The notes beneath the pieces were generated by a model. That model searched no databases, had not been told where the DNA came from, and was given only the letters and a program-made list of their open reading frames with translations. Shown here piece after piece: positions 1 to 5,549 of a stretch of 5,549 nt of DNA. The stretch is from the NCBI GenBank assembly GCA_030150795.1, contig JASLFF010000191.1, positions 1 to 5,549 of the forward strand. The letters run 5' to 3'. Source of the stretch: Terriglobales bacterium (lineage in GTDB: Bacteria; Acidobacteriota; Terriglobia; Terriglobales; Gp1-AA117). The first letter of the stretch is position 1, and each line of letters starts with the position of its first letter. The position numbers and the translations under genes were made by a program.

Positions 1-611
1 AGTAATGTTTCCGGCCCGCCGTTATTGCTTACATACTGCTCGCTGATCAGCTTGCTCGGCGACTCCAGCCATGTCGCGTTACGGAACTTGATAGATGCCT
101 GGCCGGGAAACTCTCCGCGAAATACCAGCTTATCTCCTTCGAACGCGCCGGTCTCAACAATCGCTCCCGGAAACGCATCGCCAAAGACATACATCTTGTA
201 TTTCTGCTCCGCCATGTCCCAGGTCAATACCAGCATGCCTTCAAAATCACCAACAGGTCCTTTCGAATGGAAAGTGTTCAATAAGGATTTGCCGCCCGGC
301 CCCCATTTGCTGGTGTATATGCCGGTATTGGTTGCACCCTGGGGCGCCATGGCTGACTTGGGATACGTCTCGGTGTAAGTCCAATTGCCTATATAGAAGC
401 CAAGGCGCTTCATCTCTGCTGCTCCCGGCTTTGCTTTTGCCTCCTGAGTTTGTGAGGGCTTTGCTTCTGAATTTTGCTGGGCCCTGCTTAGGCCCCCGAC
501 CGTAACCGCGAGGAGCATCAAGCCGAGAAGAGCCATTGTTCTGAAACTGGAACCAGACCACGCCGGACCTTTTCGCATAGATAATTGCCTCTGATTTGTC
601 TCGTCAATCAT
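1..611 (-). CDS. Secreted DUF1579-like protein, 3' end cut by the window edge
   Basis: The frame stays open from an ATG at 611 to the left edge, giving 203 residues with no stop in the window. The N-terminus has a basic stretch, a hydrophobic core at about residues 26-41 and a likely signal peptidase I site after SRA (residue 44), so export to the periplasm or outside is predicted. After a Lys/Gln/Ala-rich spacer (45-65), the segment LGFYIGNWTYTETYP (70-84) starts a beta-rich domain with alternating Gly, Trp and aromatic strands (KYKMYVFGD, KLVFRGEFPG). This resembles the DUF1579 family of lipocalin-like barrels, whose biochemical role is unknown to me. I chose the start at 611 because GGAGGG lies 5 bases upstream and an in-frame TGA immediately precedes it. 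An in-frame ATG at 578, with AGAGG 9 bases upstream, would give a more compact signal peptide beginning MRK and is a real alternative. It lies 48 bases after the glycosyltransferase and may be co-transcribed with it. The family call is moderate; the reading frame itself is secure. Confidence 0.8.
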   Translation of the reverse strand, partial: MIDETNQRQLSMRKGPAWSGSSFRTMALLGLMLLAVTVGGLSRAQQNSEAKPSQTQEAKAKPGAAEMKRLGFYIGNWTYTETYPKSAMAPQGATNTGIYTSKWGPGGKSLLNTFHSKGPVGDFEGMLVLTWDMAEQKYKMYVFGDAFPGAIVETGAFEGDKLVFRGEFPGQASIKFRNATWLESPSKLISEQYVSNNGGPETL

Positions 612-616
612 TCATA

Positions 617-622
617 CCCTCC
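617..622 (-). promoter_or_regulatory. Ribosome binding site GGAGGG that favours the start at 611
   Basis: On the minus strand GGAGGG is followed by TATGA and then ATG, a 5-base spacing. It is the strongest Shine-Dalgarno match seen before any gene in this window. It supports the longer form of the secreted protein over the internal ATG at 578. Confidence 0.6.
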
Positions 623-627
623 ATTCT

Positions 628-651
628 TCTCCGCGTTTCCGCGCCTCCGCG
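628..651. repeat. Three tandem 8-base units (TCTCCGCG, TTTCCGCG, CCTCCGCG)
   Basis: Three direct 8-base units sit head to tail, each ending in CCGCG and differing only in the first two positions. On the minus strand they read as CGCGGA plus two purines. They occupy the short gap 8 bases after the glycosyltransferase stop and just upstream of the ribosome binding site of the next gene. From memory, similar CGCGGAGG-type short tandem repeats are scattered between genes in several soil bacterial lineages. I could not test copy number here. A simple hairpin terminator is not evident because the units are direct rather than inverted repeats. Confidence 0.6.
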
Positions 652-659
652 GTGAGATT

Positions 660-1412
660 TTAGCTTTTCGACTTCTCCCATGCCTTGGCATACTTCCAGC
701 TCACATACGCGGCATGGTTCATCAGCACCAGCAGGCCTTCGCGGCCATCCAGAAATCCGCCACGGAAAAAATATGCCCAGATAAATCGCACCAGCGGACG
801 CAGAACAATATTCACCACGCTGAAACCGACTTTGCGCTCACGAACTACCATGTCCGCGCCCAGTGACGAATATCGGTTCGCGTGCTCGATAAAACTTTCC
901 AGCGTCGGATAGGCATGATGGATCATGTCGCCCTGCACGTGGCCCAGTTCGCCCGCCATCTTCATGTCTTCATGCACGTCGCGCAGTTCAAACGTCGCCG
1001 CGCCGCGCTTGATCAGCCGAAGCTTGGGGTCAGGATAATAACCGCTTCGCTTGATCCACTTGCCGAAATACAGATTGCGGCGGTTCATCGTGTATCCGGT
1101 AAACTGCGGGGTGCCGCCGGTCAGCAGCGCCTTGATGCTGGACGCCAGCTCCGGGCTCACCTCTTCGTCGGCGTCCAGCGAGAGAATCCAGTCGCACGTT
1201 GCCTTCTCCAGCGCCGAGTTCTTCTGCCGCGCAAAGCCCTTCCACGGCTCCACAAACACCTTTGCCCCAAATTGTTGTGCCAGGCTCACCGTCCCGTCAG
1301 TGCTGCTTGAATCCACAACAATGATCTCGTCGGCAATGTCTTTCACGCTCTTCAGCGTGCGGCCAATGTTCGCTTCTTCGTTGAGCGTGATGGTGCAAAC
1401 AGAAAGACTCAT
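660..1412 (-). CDS. Family 2 glycosyltransferase, WaaE-like (LPS core type)
   Basis: This complete 250-residue protein begins SLSVCTITLNEEANIGRTL, the classic GT-A start in which the first strand and the N-E-E turn bind the nucleotide sugar. It continues with IIVVDSSSTDGT (31-41) and the metal-binding acidic motif LSLDADEEV (78-85, D80-x-D82). RSGYYPDPKLRLIKRG (122-137) and the VHEDM segment (146-150) are typical of the Beta4Glucosyltransferase subgroup that includes WaaE of the lipopolysaccharide inner core. The C-terminal region (195-240) has hydrophobic/aromatic stretches with Arg, suggesting attachment to the inner face of the cytoplasmic membrane. Length matches the family. The likely role is transfer of a hexose from a nucleotide sugar to a lipid-linked or core glycan; exact sugar and acceptor cannot be read. 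The ATG is the only sensible start, since an in-frame TGA lies about 30 bases upstream with no alternative start codon between, yet no clear Shine-Dalgarno precedes it. Confidence 0.92.
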   Translation of the reverse strand: MSLSVCTITLNEEANIGRTLKSVKDIADEIIVVDSSSTDGTVSLAQQFGAKVFVEPWKGFARQKNSALEKATCDWILSLDADEEVSPELASSIKALLTGGTPQFTGYTMNRRNLYFGKWIKRSGYYPDPKLRLIKRGAATFELRDVHEDMKMAGELGHVQGDMIHHAYPTLESFIEHANRYSSLGADMVVRERKVGFSVVNIVLRPLVRFIWAYFFRGGFLDGREGLLVLMNHAAYVSWKYAKAWEKSKS

Positions 1413-1775
1413 GCGCGGAAGGATAACAGGAGCAGAAAGCGCCGGTCACGCTTCGGCGGTTAAACAAGACCTTAATGGCCGATATCTAAAAACAGTGACA
1501 ACGCTCATGTTCTTCCCATCCCGCTTATACCTGTCTTCCTGAGCGCAGCCGGAGCGACCGCAGGGAGTAATGGCGAAGTCGAAGGACCCCGACTCGGCTT
1601 CCTTTGCCATGCCGCACCAGGGAGTTCTAACGAGAGATCTTGCGTTTTCCAGGCATTGCCCCCGGCGCGATGGTGGGCTTGATCCTAGGCTACGTCACGC
1701 AGAAGTATGGCGAGTCCGGCCAGTTGCAGCGCACAAAGCAACGCTGGCAAATTCGCAGCTCGTTGCTATTGAAGG
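1413..1775. other. Intergenic region between signalling operon and glycosyltransferase
   Basis: This gap of 363 bases has no confident gene. From the glycosyltransferase side it contains an AT-richer stretch (about 1460-1510), the best place for the glycosyltransferase promoter. A TTGTCA hexamer on the minus strand there has no good -10 partner, so I call no promoter. Next come a probable dispersed repeat (about 1532-1636) and a plus-strand gene remnant (1631-1789). No hairpin followed by a T-run was found downstream of the lipoprotein gene, so the end of that operon is not visible. Confidence 0.6.
1532..1636. repeat. Probable dispersed intergenic repeat (CCTGAGCG / GTCGAAGGACCCC type)
   Basis: The plus strand carries TTCCTGAGCGCAGCC, then GGCGAAGTCGAAGGACCCC and CACCAGGGAGTTCTAAC in that order. 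From memory this resembles a widespread family of noncoding repeats between genes in Acidobacteriota, with blocks like CATCCTGAGCG, GTCGAAGGACCCC and CCAGGGAGTTCTA. Here the first two blocks are separated by extra bases, so the copy may be diverged. It has no open frame of its own and no visible target duplication. Boundaries are approximate. The call rests on recalled similarity, and only a genome-wide count would confirm it. Confidence 0.5.
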
Positions 1776-1789
1776 CTATCTTTGTTTAA
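1631..1789 (+). pseudogene. Possible 3' remnant of a decayed gene, function unknown
   Basis: After an in-frame TAA at 1628-1630, a plus-strand frame runs to a TAA at 1787-1789. Its product contains a small-residue hydrophobic stretch, GIAPGAMVGLILGYV, followed by a charged tail, QKYGESGQLQRTKQRWQIR. The third codon positions are rich in G and C, as in real coding sequence of this GC level, and the hydrophobic-then-basic pattern looks like the end of a membrane segment with a cytoplasmic tail. No ribosome binding site or proper start precedes it; the nearest ATG is at 1667-1669. The frame begins exactly where the dispersed repeat ends, so the 5' part may have been lost when the repeat arrived. 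It overlaps the last 14 bases of the convergent lipoprotein gene. I do not recognise a family, and chance remains a serious alternative. Confidence 0.25.
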
Positions 1790-2378
1790 CCAGTTCATCC
1801 GAGAGCAGCCGCGCCTTCACCGCCAGAGTATGAGCGCGCGCGGGATCGTTTTCCGTAGTGGCTGTCCGGCTCTGCTTGATGAACTCCCTGATCTGCGCCC
1901 GCATCGCTTCTTCATCTTTCGATAACGTGCGTGTGATCCCGTTCAGGTTTGCTTCTGCGCCCTGAAGAAGCTGGTCAGTCGAAGCCTGGGTGGTGCCATC
2001 GCTAGCAGGCGTCGGCCCCGGAGAAATCTGCTGCGGCGTTGGCGCAGGCTCAGCCGGAATCACTTTTTTCGATGGTGTGTTGTGCGCAACCTCTGACTTC
2101 TCGCCGGGCTTCTTTGCCGCCGCATGTCGTGTGTGCTTGGGTTTTTCCGCTGTCTTGGGTTGCTCCGCCGGTGTTGCAGAAGGCTGTGCTTCTGGTTGCT
2201 GCTGTTCGGCGGGCTTGGTTTCGGTTTCAGCAGGGGTGGGCGTGGCCTCAGGAGTTGCCGCTGGAGGCGGTGGCTGCTGCGGCATTACCAGAACAGGCTT
2301 CTTATGTTCGCAACCTGAAATTACCAGCACGAGCAATAGAATGCCCGCGACTGCCGGATTTAGACGAAGTGTTTTCAT
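1776..2378 (-). CDS. Proline-rich lipoprotein coupled to the histidine kinase
   Basis: This 200-residue protein has a lipoprotein signal peptide: basic MKTLRLN, hydrophobic core 9-20 and lipobox ISGC, with Cys23 the predicted lipidated residue. Glu rather than Asp at the next position would fit outer-membrane sorting if the proteobacterial rule applies. Residues 30-130 are low-complexity, rich in Pro, Ala, Glu, Gln and Thr, with a basic patch at 79-105 (KHTRHAAAKK and nearby Lys). This is probably an extended periplasmic tether. Residues 132-200 look like two or three amphipathic helices (LLQGAEANLNGITRTLSKDEE; ARAHTLAVKARLLSDELVKQ), reminiscent of small helical envelope domains such as DUF4398, though I cannot assign it. 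Its ATG overlaps the kinase TGA as ATGA, so translation is probably coupled and both are on one mRNA. Function is unknown; a role in presenting a signal to the kinase or in envelope structure is inference. The gene itself is well supported by lipobox, length and overlap. Confidence 0.88.
   Translation of the reverse strand: MKTLRLNPAVAGILLLVLVISGCEHKKPVLVMPQQPPPPAATPEATPTPAETETKPAEQQQPEAQPSATPAEQPKTAEKPKHTRHAAAKKPGEKSEVAHNTPSKKVIPAEPAPTPQQISPGPTPASDGTTQASTDQLLQGAEANLNGITRTLSKDEEAMRAQIREFIKQSRTATTENDPARAHTLAVKARLLSDELVKQR
2375..2378 (-). other. ATGA stop/start overlap coupling kinase and lipoprotein
   Basis: On the minus strand the kinase stop TGA and the lipoprotein start ATG share bases in ATGA. 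The lipoprotein start has only a weak AAGG close upstream, so reinitiation by ribosomes finishing the kinase is a plausible source of its translation. Confidence 0.8.
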
Positions 2379-4279
2379 GCCTTGCTGACTGAATCCTCTT
2401 TTGCTACTACGGGCGCATCGCCATTGGCGCCGGCCTCTGCCAGCGGGAAGCGCAGGAAAAATGTGGTCCCATGATCGATGATAGAAGTAAATTCCACCGA
2501 TCCATGGTGCATCTGTACCACTCGATAGGCCATGGCCAGGCCAATCCCGCTTCCACCCGTCTTTGTAGTGAAGTATAGATTAAAAATCTTGTCGCGGATA
2601 TTCTCCGGAATGCCCGCTCCCTGGTCACGAACGCTGATCAGCGCGCTATCGCCATCGCGTTTCACCGTCAGGCGCAGAGTGCCTCCATCCGGCATGGCCT
2701 GCACGCCATTCAAAACGATATTCAGCAGCGCCTGCTTCACCAGGTCAGCATCAATGCGCACCGGCAAGTGATCTGGCGCGGCTTCACGTTCTATGAGCAC
2801 ACTATGCTTCTCCGCCGCAGGCGAAGCCAGGGTCACAACGTCCTCAACCAGCTTGCGCAAATCCATATCATTCAGGCGCAACTCCACTGGACGCGTAAAG
2901 TCCACCAGCGTTTGCACCACGCGGTCCAGACGTTGTATTTCGCTGCTGATCACGTCCACGTGGCGGCGCGTGTCCGGGTCGATTTCTTTCATCTTCTGCC
3001 GCAGCACTTCCAGGTGGACCACAATCGCGTTGATGGGATTCTTTACTTCATGCGCCACGCCTGAGGTAAGCCTGCCGATGGCGGAAAGTCGCCGTGAAAG
3101 CTCAATCTCATCCTCGATCCTATGGACGGATTCGGCATCGCGCAGCGTGAGCAGCGCGCCAATGCGCTCGCCGTGCTCCTCAATAAAGTCGAGCGAAACC
3201 TGTATGTGCCGCCCCTGGGCGTCTTCTATATCTTCCTGGCCCACGGCCTCGCGAGAGGCAAACGCGTCCAGAATTTTCCTGCCCAGAATCGATTCACGCG
3301 AGAATATTTCTTCCGGCTGGCGGCCCAGCATTTCTCCGCGCTCCTTGCCGATGAAGCGCTCCGCAGACGCGCTTACCAGCACTGCGTTGGAATCGCTGGT
3401 AAACAGCATGACCCCGTCCTGAAGGTTCGCCATCATCTGGTCCAGGTTTTCTTTCAGGGCAGAGAAGACTTCTTTTACGTCGCGCATCTGCCGGCCCAGT
3501 CGCTCGATCTTGGTCGAGACCCTGCCGTATTCATCGGAGCGCTTTTGCGGCATGGCCACCAGGTCAGCCTTGCCGGAACTGATCAAATCCAACCGGCGGC
3601 TGATGGCGGCCAGCGGTCGTAGCGCAAGATTAGAGAGGCCCGCGGAAAGAATAAGACTCAACAGAATTGCCGATCCTGAAAAAACCAGCGCCTTGGTGAT
3701 TTCCGGTTTTAAATTAGCTTTCAAAAGCGTAGTGTTGACTCCTACACGTACCTCTCCGAAAGGTTTGCCGCTTGTATAGTTGGTCAACGGCATACGGGAG
3801 TCATAGGTTTCTGCCGGACCGTAAATGAGCTTGAGCTGCCGGCGAATACCGCCATTAAGAAGGTTGGCGTAATCCTCACGCGGCGGCACAATCGTATTTT
3901 GCAAGGCTGGATTCGTGTGCAGCAGCGCCAGTCCCTTGGAGTCCACGATGCTCGCATCAAGAATGTTGGGCGAATCACCGGTCACCGAATCCAGAAGCGA
4001 GGCGATTACCGGATCGGACTGCAGCAAATCCTGCATTGCCGCTTCCACCTTCGCGGGATCGTTGAGGTCGATCTTGGTGCTGCTTAGATCAACGCCCAGT
4101 GCGGGTTTTGCCACCGCAAAAATGTGGAGCTTGATGACGTCTGCGATTGAGGAGACTTCCTGAACGCGCTGATTGACCACTTCCGATATGTAAAGCGTCG
4201 CAAGGGTGGCCACAATCGCCACCACTATGGAGGTGAAGGCGAAAACCAGCTTGGTTTTCAGGCTCAAGGCAAGCATCAT
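2375..4279 (-). CDS. NtrB-like membrane sensor histidine kinase (CACHE-like, HAMP, PAS, HisKA, HATPase)
   Basis: This is a complete 634-residue kinase. A first membrane helix (about 11-31) and a second (about 197-217) enclose a periplasmic region of some 165 residues. Its DASIVDSKGLALLHTNPALQ (108-127) and FGEVRVGVNTTLLKANL (174-190) look like the strands of a CACHE ligand-binding fold. A HAMP linker (about 218-270) and a PAS domain (about 278-380) follow. The dimerisation domain carries the H-box SGVAHEVKNPINAI with His410 as phosphorylation site. The ATP-binding domain shows the N-box around Asn524 (NIVLNGVQAM), the G1 box DQGAGIP (552-558), the FTTK motif (570-573) and the G2 box GGSGIGLA (575-582). 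All catalytic residues are intact. H-box and N-box resemble NtrB/AtoS-type kinases that pair with NtrC-type regulators, matching the gene just upstream. The start is one of two adjacent ATGs; AGAAG sits 3 bases before the first and 6 before the second, so MLAL is equally possible. The ligand is unknown. Confidence 0.95.
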   Translation of the reverse strand: MMLALSLKTKLVFAFTSIVVAIVATLATLYISEVVNQRVQEVSSIADVIKLHIFAVAKPALGVDLSSTKIDLNDPAKVEAAMQDLLQSDPVIASLLDSVTGDSPNILDASIVDSKGLALLHTNPALQNTIVPPREDYANLLNGGIRRQLKLIYGPAETYDSRMPLTNYTSGKPFGEVRVGVNTTLLKANLKPEITKALVFSGSAILLSLILSAGLSNLALRPLAAISRRLDLISSGKADLVAMPQKRSDEYGRVSTKIERLGRQMRDVKEVFSALKENLDQMMANLQDGVMLFTSDSNAVLVSASAERFIGKERGEMLGRQPEEIFSRESILGRKILDAFASREAVGQEDIEDAQGRHIQVSLDFIEEHGERIGALLTLRDAESVHRIEDEIELSRRLSAIGRLTSGVAHEVKNPINAIVVHLEVLRQKMKEIDPDTRRHVDVISSEIQRLDRVVQTLVDFTRPVELRLNDMDLRKLVEDVVTLASPAAEKHSVLIEREAAPDHLPVRIDADLVKQALLNIVLNGVQAMPDGGTLRLTVKRDGDSALISVRDQGAGIPENIRDKIFNLYFTTKTGGSGIGLAMAYRVVQMHHGSVEFTSIIDHGTTFFLRFPLAEAGANGDAPVVAKEDSVSKA

Positions 4280-4355
4280 TCACTTCTGAAACGCGCGAAT
4301 TGCTAAGTTTCTTTTGTCATCTTCAGCTATCGCAACGGCAAATGCAAAGGGTCTT
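4280..4355. other. Short spacer between response regulator and kinase genes
   Basis: The 76 bases hold no gene, no convincing promoter and no hairpin followed by a T-run. A five-codon frame (ATG ACA AAA GAA ACT TAG on the minus strand) starts at 4320, but nothing shows it is translated. The spacer is compatible with read-through from the regulator gene into the kinase gene. Confidence 0.5.
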
Positions 4356-5549
4356 TTAGTTGGCCCCTTCGCTGGCCACGGCGGAGGCGCTTCCATATTC
4401 TTTCAGTTTATTGTGCAGCGTCTTCAGGCTGATTCCCAGGACTTCCGCAGCGCGGGTCTTATTGTTATTGTTGGCCGCCAGCGTTTTCAGAATCAGCATT
4501 TTTTCGGCTTCGCCCACCGTGGTTCCCACTTCCAGCCGAATGCCCTCGCCTTCACTGGCCGGGATTCGCACGCCAATATTGCCAAAGTTAGGCGGCAGAT
4601 GGCGCTGGTCCAGCAGGGTTCCGTCACAAACGATCACGCCGCGTTCCATGCTATTGCGGAGCTCACGCACATTGCCCGGCCAATTATGGCTCTGGAACAT
4701 TTGCAGAACATGGTCAGCCACGCCCGCCACTTTGCGGCCATGCTTGGCATTCATGTCGGCGAGCAACGCATCCACCAGTTGCGGGATATCTTCTTTGTGG
4801 TCTCGCAACGGCGGCAGGTGGATATTGAAAACATTCAGTCGGTAATAAAGATCGCCGCGCAGCTCGCCCTTGGCGACGGCCTCTTCAGGAACTTTATTGG
4901 TTGCTGCCAGCACCCGCACATCCACAGGCGTCTCAACCTTGCTGCCCAGTCGGCGGAGCTTGCGGTCTTCCAGTACGCGCAACAGCTTGGCTTGCGTCGC
5001 AGCAGGCATTTCTCCAATTTCATCCAGCAGAAGCGTGCCTTCTTCCGCCAGCTCAAAGCATCCGGCGCGGCGCTCCATAGCGCCGGTAAACGCGCCTTTT
5101 TCATGGCCAAAGATTTCGCTTTCAATCAACGTTTCCGGTATGGCCGAGCAGTTGATGGCTACAAACGGCTTGTTCTTGCGCGGGCTCAAATCGTGGATCG
5201 TGCGTGCCACCATTTCTTTGCCGGTGCCGCTTTCTCCAGTGATAAGAACGGACGCCGTGCTTGGGGCCACCATCTCAACCAGGTGAAAAATCTCCTGCAT
5301 TGCCCGTGACGATCCAACCATCTGCCCAAAAACGCCGGTATCGCGCAGCTTCTTTTTCGTAACTTCCAGCTCTACCGTAGTTCCACGCTGGCGGGATGCA
5401 TTCTGCAGAATCTGCCTGAGCCGCGCCGCATCCACAGGCTTCTGGATAAAGTCATACGCGCCTGCCTTCATCGCATCCACGGCAACATCAATGCTGCCCT
5501 GGGCTGTCAGCAATACCACGGCGATCTGCTGCGGCTGGTCGGCAAGGCG
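4356..5549 (-). CDS. NtrC-family sigma-54 response regulator, 5' end cut by the window edge
   Basis: The frame is open from the right edge to TAA at 4356-4358, giving 397 residues. The start and most of the receiver domain, including the phosphorylated Asp, lie outside the window. What remains of the receiver is strand 4 with the conserved Thr (VVLLTAQGS, 11-19) and the conserved Lys (DFIQKP, 33-38). The AAA+ domain follows: Walker A GESGTGKE (105-112), the sigma-54 contact loop GAFTGA (152-157), Walker B LLLDEIGEM (173-181) and the NWPGNVREL segment (289-297). The C-terminal Fis-type helix-turn-helix is NKTRAAEVLGISLKTLHNKL (363-382). All visible catalytic and contact motifs are intact, so it should open sigma-54 promoters after phosphorylation, presumably by the kinase encoded next. 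A GTG at 5517-5519 is an internal codon, since the receiver sequence continues upstream of it to the edge. It resembles AtoC/ZraR/NtrC-type regulators generally; the target genes cannot be read here. Confidence 0.96.
   Translation of the reverse strand, partial: RLADQPQQIAVVLLTAQGSIDVAVDAMKAGAYDFIQKPVDAARLRQILQNASRQRGTTVELEVTKKKLRDTGVFGQMVGSSRAMQEIFHLVEMVAPSTASVLITGESGTGKEMVARTIHDLSPRKNKPFVAINCSAIPETLIESEIFGHEKGAFTGAMERRAGCFELAEEGTLLLDEIGEMPAATQAKLLRVLEDRKLRRLGSKVETPVDVRVLAATNKVPEEAVAKGELRGDLYYRLNVFNIHLPPLRDHKEDIPQLVDALLADMNAKHGRKVAGVADHVLQMFQSHNWPGNVRELRNSMERGVIVCDGTLLDQRHLPPNFGNIGVRIPASEGEGIRLEVGTTVGEAEKMLILKTLAANNNNKTRAAEVLGISLKTLHNKLKEYGSASAVASEGAN

Noticed and set aside
247..561. Minus-strand open frame of 104 codons beginning MVWFQFQNNG
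   Set aside because: It overlaps the secreted protein in another frame. The other frame has a signal peptide, ribosome binding site and DUF1579-like pattern, so this is a shadow.
579..607. Possible promoter with TTGACG (minus strand, 602-607) before the internal ATG at 578
   Set aside because: At 17-base spacing the -10 candidate TTATCT is poor and runs into the start codon. The better ribosome binding site also places translation start upstream of it.
1731..1755. Hairpin GTTGC...GCAAC / CAGCG...CGCTG after the lipoprotein gene
   Set aside because: The stems are only 5 base pairs with 10-base loops and no following T-run, so it does not qualify as an intrinsic terminator.
1570..1833. Plus-strand open frame of 87 codons
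   Set aside because: Its 5' part lies within the dispersed repeat and its 3' part runs antisense into the lipoprotein gene. The composition is not protein-like.
2793..3422. Plus-strand open frame of 209 codons rich in Ser and Arg
   Set aside because: It is antisense to the HisKA and PAS region of the kinase. The Ser/Arg bias is typical of reverse reading of a GC-rich gene.
4089..4283. GTG-started minus-strand frame overlapping the kinase start
   Set aside because: It is out of frame with the kinase, and its product has no membrane helix or recognisable motif.
4314..5309. Long plus-strand open frame of 331 codons
   Set aside because: It lies antisense to the response regulator, whose AAA+ and helix-turn-helix motifs are unmistakable on the minus strand. 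The product shows no recognisable domain and is explained by codon bias of the real gene.
5517..5519. GTG as start of the response regulator
   Set aside because: The receiver sequence continues in frame upstream of it to the window edge and would otherwise lack a foldable receiver. It is an internal valine codon.

Overview
The window reads as a bacterial chromosome segment of moderate-to-high GC. The codon use, a secreted DUF1579-like protein, an NtrC/NtrB-type regulatory pair and an intergenic element that looks like the 'CCTGAGCG...GTCGAAGGACCCC' dispersed repeat family all suggest Acidobacteriota. That assignment is inference from remembered sequence style, not a search result. All five confident genes lie on the minus strand, so transcription runs from the right edge to the left edge.

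Right block (5549 down to 1776), in transcription order: a sigma-54-type (NtrC family) response regulator that enters from outside the window and lacks most of its receiver domain; after 76 bases, a 634-residue membrane histidine kinase with a periplasmic CACHE-like sensor region, HAMP linker, PAS domain and HisKA/HATPase core; then, overlapping it by 4 bases (ATGA), a 200-residue lipoprotein with a long Pro/Ala/Glu-rich tether and a helical C-terminal domain. The three probably form one operon: a periplasmic or membrane signal sensed by the kinase (perhaps with the lipoprotein) is passed to a transcriptional activator of sigma-54 promoters.

Middle (1775 to 1413): 363 bases without a confident gene. 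It holds a probable dispersed intergenic repeat (about 1532-1636), a short plus-strand reading frame that looks like the 3' remnant of a decayed gene (1631-1789), and the upstream region of the next gene.

Left block (1412 down to 1): a family 2 glycosyltransferase of the WaaE-like (lipopolysaccharide core) type, then a short gap containing three copies of an 8-base tandem unit, then a secreted DUF1579-like protein cut off by the left edge. These two may share a transcript, but nothing in the sequence ties them functionally to the signalling operon.

No RNA genes, CRISPR arrays, insertion sequences or convincing intrinsic terminators were seen. The window is mostly ordinary. The points most worth a second look are the kinase-coupled lipoprotein, the two intergenic repeats and the gene remnant.
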